A stretch of DNA of 64,000 nt, from the NCBI GenBank assembly GCA_015075555.1, contig JABTUD010000001.1, positions 310,001 through 374,000 of the forward strand. The letters run 5' to 3'. The notes under the pieces are model-generated. The model was not told the origin of the DNA, did not search any database, and was given only the letters and a program-made list of their open reading frames with translations. The DNA comes from Thermoflexaceae bacterium. GTDB taxonomy: Bacteria; Chloroflexota; Dehalococcoidia; Tepidiformales; Tepidiformaceae. The position numbers and the translations under genes were made by a program. Shown here piece by piece: positions 1 to 8,372 of this stretch (positions within the stretch are counted from its first letter, which is position 1; each line of letters starts with the position of its first letter).

Positions 1-1374
1 CTCCTCCTTCTTGACCCTTGCGCGCTTCTTCGCCGGTTCGCCGGCGGCGGGTGGTTCGTCAGCAGCTTCGGGAGCTGTCGCTTCCGTGGCACCATCAGCG
101 AACTCGCCGCGGGCAATGGCGGCAGCCCGTGCGAGTGCCATCTGTGTAACGAGGCTGCGCTGGATCCGGTCGCGGCCTTCAGGCGTGGCGAAGAGTTCCC
201 GCAGACGGTCGCCATCCATCCCGGCCGGGGCAACCAGTGACTCTATCTCCGCATCAATCGCTTCGGCGCTCACCTTGAGATCTTCGGCCTCCACCAGGCG
301 GCTCAACACCAGGGAACGCTGAACGTGGCGTTCAGCCTCTGCCCGCAGGCTCTCGCGGTACTCCGATTCGCTCCGGCCAATGCGGGCAAGGTGGTTGTAG
401 TAGGCCTGCCGGTCGTAGCCCGAGGACTCGGTAATCATGCGGTCGATCTCGCGGTCCACCAGGATGCGGGGGAATTCAACAGTGGCACCTTCGAGCATCC
501 GGTCGACAACGTCCTGCTGGTAGTGGATCTCGGCATCCTTCTTGAGGGCGTCGTCCATGTTGTTGCGAAGGCGGGTCTTGAGCGCTTCGAAGGTGGGAAA
601 ATCGTCGGCGTTCACCTGCTGCGCGAAGTCGTCATCCTCTTCGGGGAGGATCTCCTCCTTGATTTCGCGCAGGGAGAGGGTGAACTTCGCGACCTTACCC
701 GCAAGACGTTCGACGGGGAAGTCGGCCGGGAGGGTGATCTCGATGGTCTTCTCTTCGCCCCTGCTGATGCCGGGGAACGCCTCGGCAAGGCCGTCCACAA
801 GCATCCGCCGGCCCTCGACGAGCTGGAACTCGGCGTCCTCGTCCTTCACGAACTCTTCGCCGTCGACCTCACCGGCCACGCTGCCAGTGACGATGTCGTT
901 CCATTGGGCGGCACGGTCCACGGGCGCCTGGGTGGCGTAGCGCTTACGGATGGCGAGTATCTGCTCCGCCAGCATCTCATCGGTGACTTCCATCTGTGGA
1001 GGGTCGAGCCGTACGGAGCGGTAGTCGTTGAGTTCGACGGTAGGGCGCACGGCCACGGTGGCCTTGAACTGGACCGGTTCGAGCTGAACGATCTCGAGGT
1101 GGGGCTGGTCGATGGCATCGACGTCCTGCTCTTCGAGGGCGTCGCTGTAGGCCTTCGGCACAAGAGTCTCGATCGCCTCGCGAAGCATCCCCTCCCGCCC
1201 ATAATGGCGCTCAACAACGGCACGCGGGGCCTTGCCGGGCCGGAAGCCCGGGATTCGCGCTTTGCGGGCGAGGCGTCTGTAAGCTTCGTCGAGTGAGCGG
1301 TCGAGGCGCTCCTGGTCGACTTCGATATCAAGCTGCACGCGGCTTTCAGGCAGCCGCTCGAGGGTTACCTTCAC
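1..1374 (-). CDS. tig: Trigger factor (ribosome-associated chaperone), C-terminus beyond the window
   Basis: Trigger factor binds ribosomal protein L23 at the exit tunnel and holds nascent chains; it also has a peptidyl-prolyl isomerase domain. The reverse-strand frame is open from a GTG at 1374 to the window edge (458 codons, no stop seen). The N-terminal ribosome-binding loop is clear (RIPGFRPGKAP, about residues 40-50), followed by the FKBP-like domain and the helical C-terminal arms. The visible end is Ala/Lys/Glu-rich and low in complexity. A TGC-TATACT extended -10 lies about 30 nt upstream of the start. The upstream neighbour on the same strand is a peroxiredoxin gene. The family call is firm; the GTG start is the best in-frame choice just before the conserved first strand. 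Confidence 0.93.
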   Translation of the reverse strand, partial: MKVTLERLPESRVQLDIEVDQERLDRSLDEAYRRLARKARIPGFRPGKAPRAVVERHYGREGMLREAIETLVPKAYSDALEEQDVDAIDQPHLEIVQLEPVQFKATVAVRPTVELNDYRSVRLDPPQMEVTDEMLAEQILAIRKRYATQAPVDRAAQWNDIVTGSVAGEVDGEEFVKDEDAEFQLVEGRRMLVDGLAEAFPGISRGEEKTIEITLPADFPVERLAGKVAKFTLSLREIKEEILPEEDDDFAQQVNADDFPTFEALKTRLRNNMDDALKKDAEIHYQQDVVDRMLEGATVEFPRILVDREIDRMITESSGYDRQAYYNHLARIGRSESEYRESLRAEAERHVQRSLVLSRLVEAEDLKVSAEAIDAEIESLVAPAGMDGDRLRELFATPEGRDRIQRSLVTQMALARAAAIARGEFADGATEATAPEAADEPPAAGEPAKKRARVKKEE

Positions 1375-1400
1375 GGGCGGGTTATCATCCTCCGTGCTTG

Positions 1401-1409
1401 AGTATAGCA
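1401..1409 (-). promoter_or_regulatory. Extended -10 promoter element upstream of tig
   Basis: On the reverse strand the sequence reads TTGCTATACT, a TGN plus TATACT extended -10, about 27 nt before the GTG of tig. The identical TGCTATACT occurs upstream of ftsH. No good -35 is visible. Assigned by similarity to the sigma-70 consensus only. Confidence 0.5.
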
Positions 1410-1484
1410 AACGGCTCCCGGAACCGCCGTCAGGGGCCCTCCCGGGGGGCGAAGGCGGACCAGGGCAGGGTGCGGGGCCCCTTC

Positions 1485-1979
1485 CTAAACCAGTCCGAGA
1501 GCCGCGAAGACCTCGGTAAAGCCTGCGAGGTTGCCGGGATTGAAGTGCGGCTGCACGTGAAGCGCGCGCATGTCCGGCCCCAGTACGACAACAGCGCGGC
1601 GGCTCTTCCGTTCCTCTTCGTTCCAGAGGCCGAATGCGCGAACCGCATCGCCGTTGAAGTCGCTGACCAGGGGAAAGGGGAAGTGATCGCGTTCCTGGAA
1701 ACGCGCATGGGAGCCCATGCCGTTGGTATTGATGCCGAACACGCGCACGCCGGCAGAGATGAGGAGGTCGTGTTCCTGGGCAAATGCCCTCAGCTCGCTG
1801 GTGCAGATGGGCATCCCATCGTCCTCGTAGAACACGAGGAGCACGCGTCCCTTCGCCGCCTCGGCGCTCAGGGTGACGTTCAGCTCGCTTCCGTCGCCGT
1901 CGACCGCCGGGAGGGTGAAATCGGGCGCGGCCTGGCGCGGTTCGATGGGCGTGTCTCGGCCAGCCCCGGGGAAGGTCAC
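1485..1979 (-). CDS. Peroxiredoxin (AhpC/TSA, BCP-like), single cysteine
   Basis: 164-residue thioredoxin-fold peroxiredoxin that would reduce hydroperoxides with thiol reductant in the cytoplasm. It shows the family start (APDFTLPAVDGDG, about residues 18-30), the strand VLLVFYEDDG, and the peroxidatic cysteine in PICTSEL near residue 59. That is the only cysteine in the protein, so no intramolecular resolving cysteine exists and it would work as a 1-Cys enzyme or with a partner thiol. Its ATG overlaps the stop of the upstream methyltransferase gene by 4 nt, indicating translational coupling. Assignment to BCP/PrxQ rather than another AhpC/TSA subgroup is tentative. Confidence 0.82.
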   Translation of the reverse strand: MTFPGAGRDTPIEPRQAAPDFTLPAVDGDGSELNVTLSAEAAKGRVLLVFYEDDGMPICTSELRAFAQEHDLLISAGVRVFGINTNGMGSHARFQERDHFPFPLVSDFNGDAVRAFGLWNEEERKSRRAVVVLGPDMRALHVQPHFNPGNLAGFTEVFAALGLV

Positions 1980-3052
1980 TGGCCGCTCCCAAAGCCGGGT
2001 GGAACGCCCTCGATCCCCCGCGTGGCAGCGAGGACGCGAACACGGCCGAGACCGGCGCTATCGGTGAGTGCTTCCATGGCGCGGCGACGGGCGAAGTACT
2101 CGCCCATATCGGACCGGGCGGCATCGACCAGCTGACGCAGCCCGAGCGCCCAGAGGAACCCTGCCTGGCTCACCGGCCCGTGCGCAACGAAGCCCTCCTC
2201 ATCGGCGCCAGCGCGGAGGTGGGAGAAGTTCACGTGGCAGGTGATGTCCTGTTCGCCGACGTGGACGTAGGGGTCCTCGTGTGCTGTGTGGCGGTAGAAG
2301 CACAGCAGCGTTCCGGTTGTTCGCCATGGCGCCCATAGCTCCTCCTGCTCGTAACCATAGTCGAAGGTCAGCACGGCGCCCCGCCCGACCATGCGGCAGA
2401 GACTGCGCATGGTTGCGTAGGCGCCAGTGTTGACTTCGAAGCGACCGGCGGGCGGCGCTCCTTCGATTGCAGTCACGGGGCCCCGCGCTTCGACAAACCG
2501 CTCGCCATCCCAGCGGACGGCGACTTCCACGGGCCCGCGCTCGGTGGCGTCGAAGACACGCACCGGCAGGGCATCGAAGAACTCATTTGAGACGACAATG
2601 CCATCGCCGACGGGCTCCGGCGGCCGGGCAGTCCACTCGATGCGCGGGTCATTCCCGGGTGAGTTCGGCTCGATGGCGATGTAGCGCAGGCTGCCGGCAA
2701 AGCCGTCGTCACGGCCCTCGGCCCAGTCGAGAATGGCCGTCGCAAGCCTCCCCTCGCCGGCGCCAGGTTCGATGATGGTGAAGGGCGAAGGGCATCCAAG
2801 GTCTGACCATACCTGGCGGCACCAGCCAGCGATGGCCCAGCCGAACATGGGATGAATCGCAGGGCTGGTGAGGAAATCACCCCCTGCGCCAATGCGACCC
2901 GGTTTGCGGTAGTAGCCGAACTCCGGGTGGTAGAGCGCGAGCGCCATGAAGCGTTCGAAGGGAATGGCGCCGCCATCCATCTCCTGGACGATTGCCTGGA
3001 CCAGGCGCGGGTTGCCCAGGGCAGCCTTCCCGGGGTCGAGGTCGAGCGTCAT
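1976..3052 (-). CDS. MidA/NDUFAF7-family (DUF185) SAM-dependent methyltransferase
   Basis: 358-residue protein of the DUF185 family, whose mitochondrial member NDUFAF7/MidA methylates an arginine of a complex I subunit. The bacterial substrate is generally unknown. Seen here are the family N-terminal block (ALYHPEFGYY, then GDFLTSPAIHPMFG), the SAM-binding glycine motif IIEPGAGEGRLA near residue 92, and the VVSNEFFDALPV motif near residue 150. It starts at an ATG and ends in a 4-nt overlap with the peroxiredoxin gene. It is divergent from the MarR regulator gene. Whether it acts on complex I here is inference; no nuo genes are in the window. Confidence 0.88.
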   Translation of the reverse strand: MTLDLDPGKAALGNPRLVQAIVQEMDGGAIPFERFMALALYHPEFGYYRKPGRIGAGGDFLTSPAIHPMFGWAIAGWCRQVWSDLGCPSPFTIIEPGAGEGRLATAILDWAEGRDDGFAGSLRYIAIEPNSPGNDPRIEWTARPPEPVGDGIVVSNEFFDALPVRVFDATERGPVEVAVRWDGERFVEARGPVTAIEGAPPAGRFEVNTGAYATMRSLCRMVGRGAVLTFDYGYEQEELWAPWRTTGTLLCFYRHTAHEDPYVHVGEQDITCHVNFSHLRAGADEEGFVAHGPVSQAGFLWALGLRQLVDAARSDMGEYFARRRAMEALTDSAGLGRVRVLAATRGIEGVPPGFGSGQ

Positions 3053-3109
3053 GGTCCCAGTTTCGCACCGGGGATTGCCCGCTGTCCCCCTTTCACGTGC
3101 AGGCGATGC

Positions 3110-3118
3110 TGGTAATCT
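3110..3118 (+). promoter_or_regulatory. Extended -10 promoter element for the MarR-PGM pair
   Basis: TGGTAATCT (TGN plus TAATCT) lies about 35 nt before the TTG start of the MarR gene, in the intergenic gap shared with the divergent methyltransferase gene. It fits the extended -10 pattern seen repeatedly in this window. No clear -35. Confidence 0.4.
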
Positions 3119-3152
3119 AGGGCCAGCGAACCCTTAGCGTGAGGCAAACAGC

Positions 3153-3641
3153 TTGGCCGTCCCGCCTGCCCGCACCGAGACGTCGCCGGAGACCGCGCTG
3201 CACTACCTGGCAAGCGCGCTGGCGATCTTCGACCCTTTGCGCCTGCGCGCCTGGGCGGACCTCGGCCTGACGACGGGCCAGCTGCGGCTGTTGTTCCTGC
3301 TCAGCCAGCAGCCGGGCGTCACCTCGGGGGAGCTCGCGACCAGGCTCACGGTGACGCCGCCCACGATAACCGGCATCATTGACCGGCTCGTTCGCCTTGA
3401 CCTGGTACGCCGCGAGGAAGACCCTGCCGACCGGCGGCTGGTGCGCAACTTCCTCAGCAGCGAGGGCGAAAACGTTTGCGCCCGGCTGGAGCACAAGGCC
3501 GAGCAGTTCATGCACCGCATCCTCGCCGAGATGTCCGGCGCCGAGATTGGCGCCCTTTCCACGGGGCTGCGTGCCTTCATCGCAGCGAGCGAGCGGGTAT
3601 CGCACCGAGAACCAGCGGAACAACACCAGGAGAGGCAATGA
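3153..3641 (+). CDS. MarR-family transcriptional regulator
   Basis: 162-residue winged-helix regulator. The MarR core is readable: a helical N-terminus, then LTTGQLRLLFLLSQQPGVTS, the recognition region LTVTPPTITGIIDRLVRLDL (residues about 69-88) and the wing VRREEDPADRRLVR. The start is a TTG preceded by GAGG at a good 8-nt distance; no in-frame ATG precedes the conserved helix. Its stop overlaps the ATG of the downstream histidine phosphatase gene (ATGA), so the two are probably one transcript. Ligand and targets are unknown; autoregulation at the short upstream gap is a reasonable guess. Confidence 0.87.
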   Translation: MAVPPARTETSPETALHYLASALAIFDPLRLRAWADLGLTTGQLRLLFLLSQQPGVTSGELATRLTVTPPTITGIIDRLVRLDLVRREEDPADRRLVRNFLSSEGENVCARLEHKAEQFMHRILAEMSGAEIGALSTGLRAFIAASERVSHREPAEQHQERQ

Positions 3642-4348
3642 CCACCACCCCGCGCGTACGCACAATTGACCTGGAGAACCCCTTCGCCGCCTCATTCGAG
3701 GGGATGTGCGAGATCCTGCTCGTGCGCCACGGCGAGCAGAAGTTCCACGAGAACATCAAGCTGGGCGACGCCCTCGACGCGCCGCTTTCGGAGATGGGGT
3801 GGAAGCAGGCGCGAGCAGTGGGGGAGCGGCTTGCGCCGGCGAGGATCGGCATGGTCTTCGTCAGCCCGATGCGACGCGCCTTTGACACGGGCAACGAGAT
3901 TGCGCGCCACCACAACCTGACCCCGGTTGTCCGCGACGACCTGCGCGAGATTGACCTCTGGCAGAAAGCGCCGCAGGACAAGGGCCTGCTGGAGCTGTAC
4001 TCGAAGGATGAGCTGGCCGAGATCTATCGCCACGTGTCGCGCTCGCGCAAGCATTCGGCGTACCCGCACGTTGAGGATGTCGACTCCTTCCGGACCCGCG
4101 TTGTGGCTGCCATCGACCGGATCGCTGCAGAGGGCATCGGCCACCGCGTCGTGGTTGCCTGCCACGGCGGCGTCATCAACGCCTACCTGAGCCACATGTT
4201 CGGTTCGCATTATGATCACCTTGTGGCGGTGCACCACACCTCGATCACGGTGGTGCGGGCGGCCGACACGCGGCGGGCAGTGCTCACCATCAACGACTAC
4301 TCCCATGTGATGGCAATCCAGTCCCACCGGGGCGACATCAACGCCTGA
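3638..4348 (+). CDS. Histidine phosphatase / phosphoglycerate mutase-like protein
   Basis: 236-residue member of the histidine phosphatase superfamily. The catalytic phosphohistidine motif is LLVRHGEQKFH near residue 26, followed by LSEMGWKQARAVGERL, the VSPMRRAFDTG block, and the second histidine in VVVACHGGVINAYLSH near residue 175. Substrate cannot be told from sequence; small-molecule phosphatases and cofactor-independent mutase-like proteins share these motifs. AGGAG stands 6-7 nt before the ATG, and the gene overlaps the MarR gene by 4 nt, so it may be a target or partner of that regulator. Confidence 0.85.
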   Translation: MTTTPRVRTIDLENPFAASFEGMCEILLVRHGEQKFHENIKLGDALDAPLSEMGWKQARAVGERLAPARIGMVFVSPMRRAFDTGNEIARHHNLTPVVRDDLREIDLWQKAPQDKGLLELYSKDELAEIYRHVSRSRKHSAYPHVEDVDSFRTRVVAAIDRIAAEGIGHRVVVACHGGVINAYLSHMFGSHYDHLVAVHHTSITVVRAADTRRAVLTINDYSHVMAIQSHRGDINA

Positions 4349-4355
4349 GCGGGCG

Positions 4356-4364
4356 TGCTAACCT
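4356..4364 (+). promoter_or_regulatory. Extended -10 of a probable leaderless promoter (ModE-like gene)
   Basis: TGCTAACCT ends exactly 6 nt before the ATG at 4371, so transcription would begin at or very near the start codon. No Shine-Dalgarno sequence is present. The same spacing occurs in front of aspS. Confidence 0.45.
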
Positions 4365-4370
4365 GAGCCG

Positions 4371-4754
4371 ATGGCCGCGTTTGCTCCCCGGCAGAAGCTC
4401 TGGCTTGAGTGCGATGGCCGGCTGGTCATGTCAGACTACCGCCTCCGGCTGCTGGAGCTGGTCGCGGAGACAGGGTCGCTCGCGGGCGCGGCGGCGGCCA
4501 TGGGGCTCTCGTACCGGCGCGCCTGGGGCAAGGTGAAGGAACTCGAGGAGAACCTTGAGATGTCCCTCGTGCATTCCGAGGTGGGCGGCGCAGGCGGAGG
4601 GCACACTTCGCTGACGGCCGGGGGCGAGGCGCTCGTGGCAGCCTACGGGCGCTTTCAACGCCGCATGGCAGATGAGCTTGACGCCGCCTTTCGCGCCGAG
4701 CTGCAAGAGGTGCTCCCGCCCGCGCAGCGGCAGGCGGCTTCGCCGGGCGCCTGA
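4371..4754 (+). CDS. ModE-type winged-helix regulator lacking the molybdate domain
   Basis: 127-residue DNA-binding protein resembling the N-terminal LysR-like domain of ModE. It contains LRLLELVAETGSLAGAAAAM (about residues 24-43) followed by LSYRRAWGKVKELEE, the recognition helix typical of ModE, and a GGGHTSLTAGGEALV wing. The protein ends soon after, with no MOP/TOBE molybdate-binding domain, so it cannot sense molybdate in the way full ModE does. Such short ModE-like regulators are known as stand-alone genes. Target unknown. aspS follows after 12 nt and has its own -10-like element. Confidence 0.82.
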   Translation: MAAFAPRQKLWLECDGRLVMSDYRLRLLELVAETGSLAGAAAAMGLSYRRAWGKVKELEENLEMSLVHSEVGGAGGGHTSLTAGGEALVAAYGRFQRRMADELDAAFRAELQEVLPPAQRQAASPGA

Positions 4755-4760
4755 TACCCT
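4752..4760 (+). promoter_or_regulatory. Extended -10 of a probable leaderless promoter (aspS)
   Basis: TGATACCCT (TGN plus TACCCT) overlaps the stop codon of the ModE-like gene and ends 6 nt before the aspS ATG, with no Shine-Dalgarno sequence. The spacing equals that of the upstream gene. Confidence 0.4.
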
Positions 4761-4766
4761 TCGTCC

Positions 4767-6539
4767 ATGCTGAAAGACACCTACTGCGGCGACCTGCGCG
4801 CGGCCGACACGGGACGCACCGTGCGGCTGGCGGGGTGGGTCCACCGCCGCCGCGACCATGGCGGCCTTATCTTCATCGACCTCCGCGACTCGCACGGGCT
4901 GGTGCAGGCCGTTTTCGACCCGGGGAACGCGGCGGCGCACGAGGTCGCGCACCGCGCACGGAGCGAATGGGTCCTGGCAATTGAAGGCACTGTGCAGCCG
5001 CGCTCCCCGGCTACGGTGAACCGAAACATCCCGACGGGAGAGGTCGAGGTCATCCCCACGCGGTGCGAGGTCCTGGCCGAGTCGGAGACGCCGCCCTTCT
5101 ACATCAACGAGCCCGTGGAAGTGGACGAGACGCTCCGCCTGAAGTACCGCTACCTGGACCTACGCCGGCCCGATGTAGCGCGGACGATCCGCCTGCGGCA
5201 CGAGGTGGTGCGCTACATTCGCGACTTCCTTGCCGGGCGCGGTTTCGTGGAGGTGGAGACGCCCACGCTCATCAAGTCCACGCCCGAAGGGGCGCGGGAC
5301 TTCCTGGTGCCTTCGCGCATGCGCCCGGGGCACTTCTTCGCGCTCCCCCAGTCGCCACAGATCCTCAAGCAACTGCTGATGGTGGCGGGGTTCGAGAAGT
5401 ACTTCCAGATTGCCCGCTGCTACCGGGACGAGGATTTCCGCGCCAACCGCGTGGCCGAACACACCCAGCTCGACCTGGAGATGAGCTTCGTCGATGAGAG
5501 CGACGTGATGGGGCTGATCGAGGAGCTCTACGCAGGAATCGCGCGCGAGTTCGGCCCCGGACCGCAGTCAAGCCCGTTCCCGCGGCTCGACTACGCCGAC
5601 TGCATGGCACGCTTCGGCATCGACAGGCCAGACCTGCGCTACGGCCTGGAGTTCGCCAGCATCGCCGAACCCCTGCGCTCATCGAGCTTCCAGGTGTTCG
5701 CGAGTGCGCTGGCAGCGGGTGGAGAGATAAAGGCCATTCGTGTCCCCTCCAAGGCGGACATGACCAGGCGAGAGATCGATGAGCTGACCGAGATCGCGCG
5801 CGGCGGGGGCGCGAAAGGGCTGGCGACGATAGGCCTCCTGCCCGGCGGCGAGGTCCGCTCGCCCATTGCGAAGTTCCTCACCGGGGGGGAGCTACGCGGA
5901 GTCAGCACGCTGGCCGGCGCGGCCGAAGGCGACATGCTGCTCATCGTTGCCGACACGCGGGAGGTGGTAGCGGCATCGCTCCACAGGGTGCGAGACGCGC
6001 TTGGCGACAGGCTGGGGCTGAAGACGCCCGGCGTCCTCTCCTTCGCCTGGGTCACAGGCTTTCCGCTGCTGGAGTGGCGGCCCGAGGAGGACCGTTGGGA
6101 CGCGACCCACAACCCGTTCTCGGGGTTCCGCCCGGAAGACCGGGAGCTGCTGGACTCGGACCCGGGCCGGGTAGTTGCGCGCCAGTACGACCTGACCCTG
6201 AACGGCGCGGAGATTGGTGGCGGCTCGGTCCGAATCAGCAACCGCGCAGACCAGGAGAAGGTTCTCGGTCTGATGAAGTACACGCGCGAGCAGATGCAGG
6301 ACCGTTTCGGCGTGGTGTTGGATTCGCTTGAGTTCGGGGCGCCGCCCATGGGGGGCGTCGGAATGGGCATCGACCGGCTGCTAATGTCGCTGGCCGGCAC
6401 CGAAAACATCCGCGATGTGATCGCTTTCCCCAAGGCGTCGTCGGGCCTGGATCCTCTGATGGGCGCCCCATCGCCGGTTGATGTGGGGCAGCTCGACGAG
6501 CTCGGGCTGCGTGTAGTGACCGATGTGGAGCCTGTCTGA
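4767..6539 (+). CDS. aspS: Aspartyl-tRNA synthetase, bacterial type
   Basis: 590-residue class II synthetase that charges tRNA-Asp (possibly also tRNA-Asn in a non-discriminating form). An OB-fold anticodon-binding domain comes first (VRLAGWVHRRRDHGG). Then class II motif 1 with YLDLRRPDVARTIRLRHEV, motif 2 with FQIARCYRDEDFRANR, the bacterial GAD insertion domain in the middle, and motif 3 with GGVGMGIDRLLMSL near the C-terminus. Length and the NPFSGF segment fit the bacterial form. It follows the ModE-like gene by 12 nt but has its own -10-like element. No gatCAB genes are in the window to judge Asn-tRNA synthesis. Confidence 0.97.
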   Translation: MLKDTYCGDLRAADTGRTVRLAGWVHRRRDHGGLIFIDLRDSHGLVQAVFDPGNAAAHEVAHRARSEWVLAIEGTVQPRSPATVNRNIPTGEVEVIPTRCEVLAESETPPFYINEPVEVDETLRLKYRYLDLRRPDVARTIRLRHEVVRYIRDFLAGRGFVEVETPTLIKSTPEGARDFLVPSRMRPGHFFALPQSPQILKQLLMVAGFEKYFQIARCYRDEDFRANRVAEHTQLDLEMSFVDESDVMGLIEELYAGIAREFGPGPQSSPFPRLDYADCMARFGIDRPDLRYGLEFASIAEPLRSSSFQVFASALAAGGEIKAIRVPSKADMTRREIDELTEIARGGGAKGLATIGLLPGGEVRSPIAKFLTGGELRGVSTLAGAAEGDMLLIVADTREVVAASLHRVRDALGDRLGLKTPGVLSFAWVTGFPLLEWRPEEDRWDATHNPFSGFRPEDRELLDSDPGRVVARQYDLTLNGAEIGGGSVRISNRADQEKVLGLMKYTREQMQDRFGVVLDSLEFGAPPMGGVGMGIDRLLMSLAGTENIRDVIAFPKASSGLDPLMGAPSPVDVGQLDELGLRVVTDVEPV

Positions 6540-6687
6540 CCGTTAAGCGCCCTTTCCTGCGGGCGAGTGGAGCATTCACCGGCCCGCTCCTGCCATGTAC
6601 CCTGTCTGCGGTAGTCCATCGGTGCTGGCCATCGCAAGCGAGCCGGCCAGCGTACGGTTAGTTGAAATCCCTCGGTGGTGAAGCTGG

Positions 6688-8367
6688 ATGTCGAATCGCA
6701 CGCTGACTCTGATGATGGGCTTTGTCGCCTTCCTCATCCTCGCCGTGGGCGTCGTTTTCGTAGTGATCCTGGCCGCGGGCGGGGATGGTGACGGCAATGG
6801 CGGAAGCGATCGTCCCTCGGAGGGGAGCACCCCCACGAAGAAGTCCGCATCGGGCGGAATCTGTGGCGGCGACAAGCTGATCACCTTCGGGTCTGACCCC
6901 GCCTCTGTCCTGGACCCAATCCAGGTACGCGATGAAGGCACGAGCGAATACGTGGTCGAGGTCTTCGGCGGGCTGGTCACGCTGGACCTGAGCCTGAAGG
7001 TAGTGCCGGATATCGCCAGGGAGTGGAAGGTCTCCGATGGTGGGAAGACCTACACCTTCACGTTGCGCGACGATGTGGTTTTCCACAACAGCAACCGGCG
7101 GGTGACGGCGAACGACTTCAAGTACAGCTTCGAAAGGGCGGCCGACCCGGCGAACGGCTCGCCGACGGTCACCCTCTACCTGAGCAACATCGTGGGCGTG
7201 AAGGAGCGCTTCAGCAATAAGGCGACCGAGGTTAGCGGGGTGAAGGCGATCGATGAGAAGACGCTGGAGATCCGGGTTGTGCAGCCATCGGAGTACTTCC
7301 TGGCGGAACTGACGTATCCGGTCGCGTTCGTGGTCGACAAGGACCAGGTGCAGAAGAACCCCCGCAACTGGACCCAGAAGCCCAACGGCACCGGCCCCTT
7401 CCGCCTGGTGGAGTTCACGCCGGCGGAGCGCATCCGGCTGGCGCGGAACGACCGCTACCACCTGGGAGTGGCGAAGCTCGCAGAGGTGGTCTTCGAACTT
7501 GGTGGAGGTTCGATTCTCACGCGCTACGAGAACGACGAGCTTCACATTGGTGGAGTGCCGGGAATCGAGCTTGAGGCGGTGAAGGGCGGCAACAGCCCGC
7601 TGAGCAAGGAGTACAAGCCCCAGCCCCGGATGTCCGTCTCGTATCTTGCCTTCAACATGCGCAAGCCGCCGTTTGATGACCTGAAGGTGCGGCAGGCAAT
7701 GGCGATGTCGGTCGACAAGGAGCGAATCAACCAGGTGTTGTTCTTCGACTCGCAGCGCGTGGCCGACGGCATCCTGCCGCCCGACATGCCGGGCTACACA
7801 GAAAGCGTGTCCGCCTACTCCTTTGACGCGGACAGGGCAAAGCAGACGCTCAGCGAGTCAAAGTACGCCGGCAAGATGCCGCGCATCGTGCTGACGTATG
7901 CGGGCCAGGGTGGAGACGCCCCGGACGTCTTGACCGCGATCACAGCAGGCTGGAAAGAGATCCTGGGGATCGACGTGGAGTTGCAGGCGAGTGAGTACTC
8001 GGCCTTCCTGAGGGAGCTGCGCCGCGGGACCTTCCAGATGTTCTCAGCAGGCTGGGCCGCCGACTACCCGGACCCGGAGGACTTCATCGACAAGCTCTTC
8101 CACAGCGAGAGCGTGCAGAATGAGCAGGGCTACTCGAACCCGGAGGTGGACAGGATCCTCCTGGAAGCCCGCAGCGAGTCGAACAAGGAGAAGCGATTCG
8201 CGCTCTACGCGAAGGCGGAGCAGCTGATCCTCGATGACGCAGCCGTTATCCCCGATTTCTGGCCGGTGGAGCACCTGCTGGTGAAGCCTTGCGTGAAGAA
8301 CTGGCCCTCGGTCCCCATGACAGTGCCGCGCTATCGCTACATCGAGATCGCCGCGACTGAGGAATAG
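6688..8367 (+). CDS. ABC transporter substrate-binding protein, family 5 (peptide/nickel type)
   Basis: 559-residue extracytoplasmic binding protein anchored by one N-terminal membrane helix (MMGFVAFLILAVGVVFVVIL, residues about 9-28) and a Gly/Ser/Pro linker. There is no lipobox, which is unusual for the family. The SBP_bac_5 fold is clear: FGGLVTLDLSLKVVPDIARE, then the family strand WKVSDGGKTYTFTLRDDVVF, and DDLKVRQAMAMSVDKERI in the second lobe. Two permease genes follow at once, so it delivers a peptide-like or other small solute to them. The transported solute cannot be deduced. Confidence 0.92.
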   Translation: MSNRTLTLMMGFVAFLILAVGVVFVVILAAGGDGDGNGGSDRPSEGSTPTKKSASGGICGGDKLITFGSDPASVLDPIQVRDEGTSEYVVEVFGGLVTLDLSLKVVPDIAREWKVSDGGKTYTFTLRDDVVFHNSNRRVTANDFKYSFERAADPANGSPTVTLYLSNIVGVKERFSNKATEVSGVKAIDEKTLEIRVVQPSEYFLAELTYPVAFVVDKDQVQKNPRNWTQKPNGTGPFRLVEFTPAERIRLARNDRYHLGVAKLAEVVFELGGGSILTRYENDELHIGGVPGIELEAVKGGNSPLSKEYKPQPRMSVSYLAFNMRKPPFDDLKVRQAMAMSVDKERINQVLFFDSQRVADGILPPDMPGYTESVSAYSFDADRAKQTLSESKYAGKMPRIVLTYAGQGGDAPDVLTAITAGWKEILGIDVELQASEYSAFLRELRRGTFQMFSAGWAADYPDPEDFIDKLFHSESVQNEQGYSNPEVDRILLEARSESNKEKRFALYAKAEQLILDDAAVIPDFWPVEHLLVKPCVKNWPSVPMTVPRYRYIEIAATEE

Positions 8368-8372
8368 CGGCC

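Noticed and set aside
325-1296. Long forward-strand open frame opposite trigger factor
   Set aside because: A mirror of the trigger factor codons; no domain, and the reverse strand encodes a clear conserved protein.
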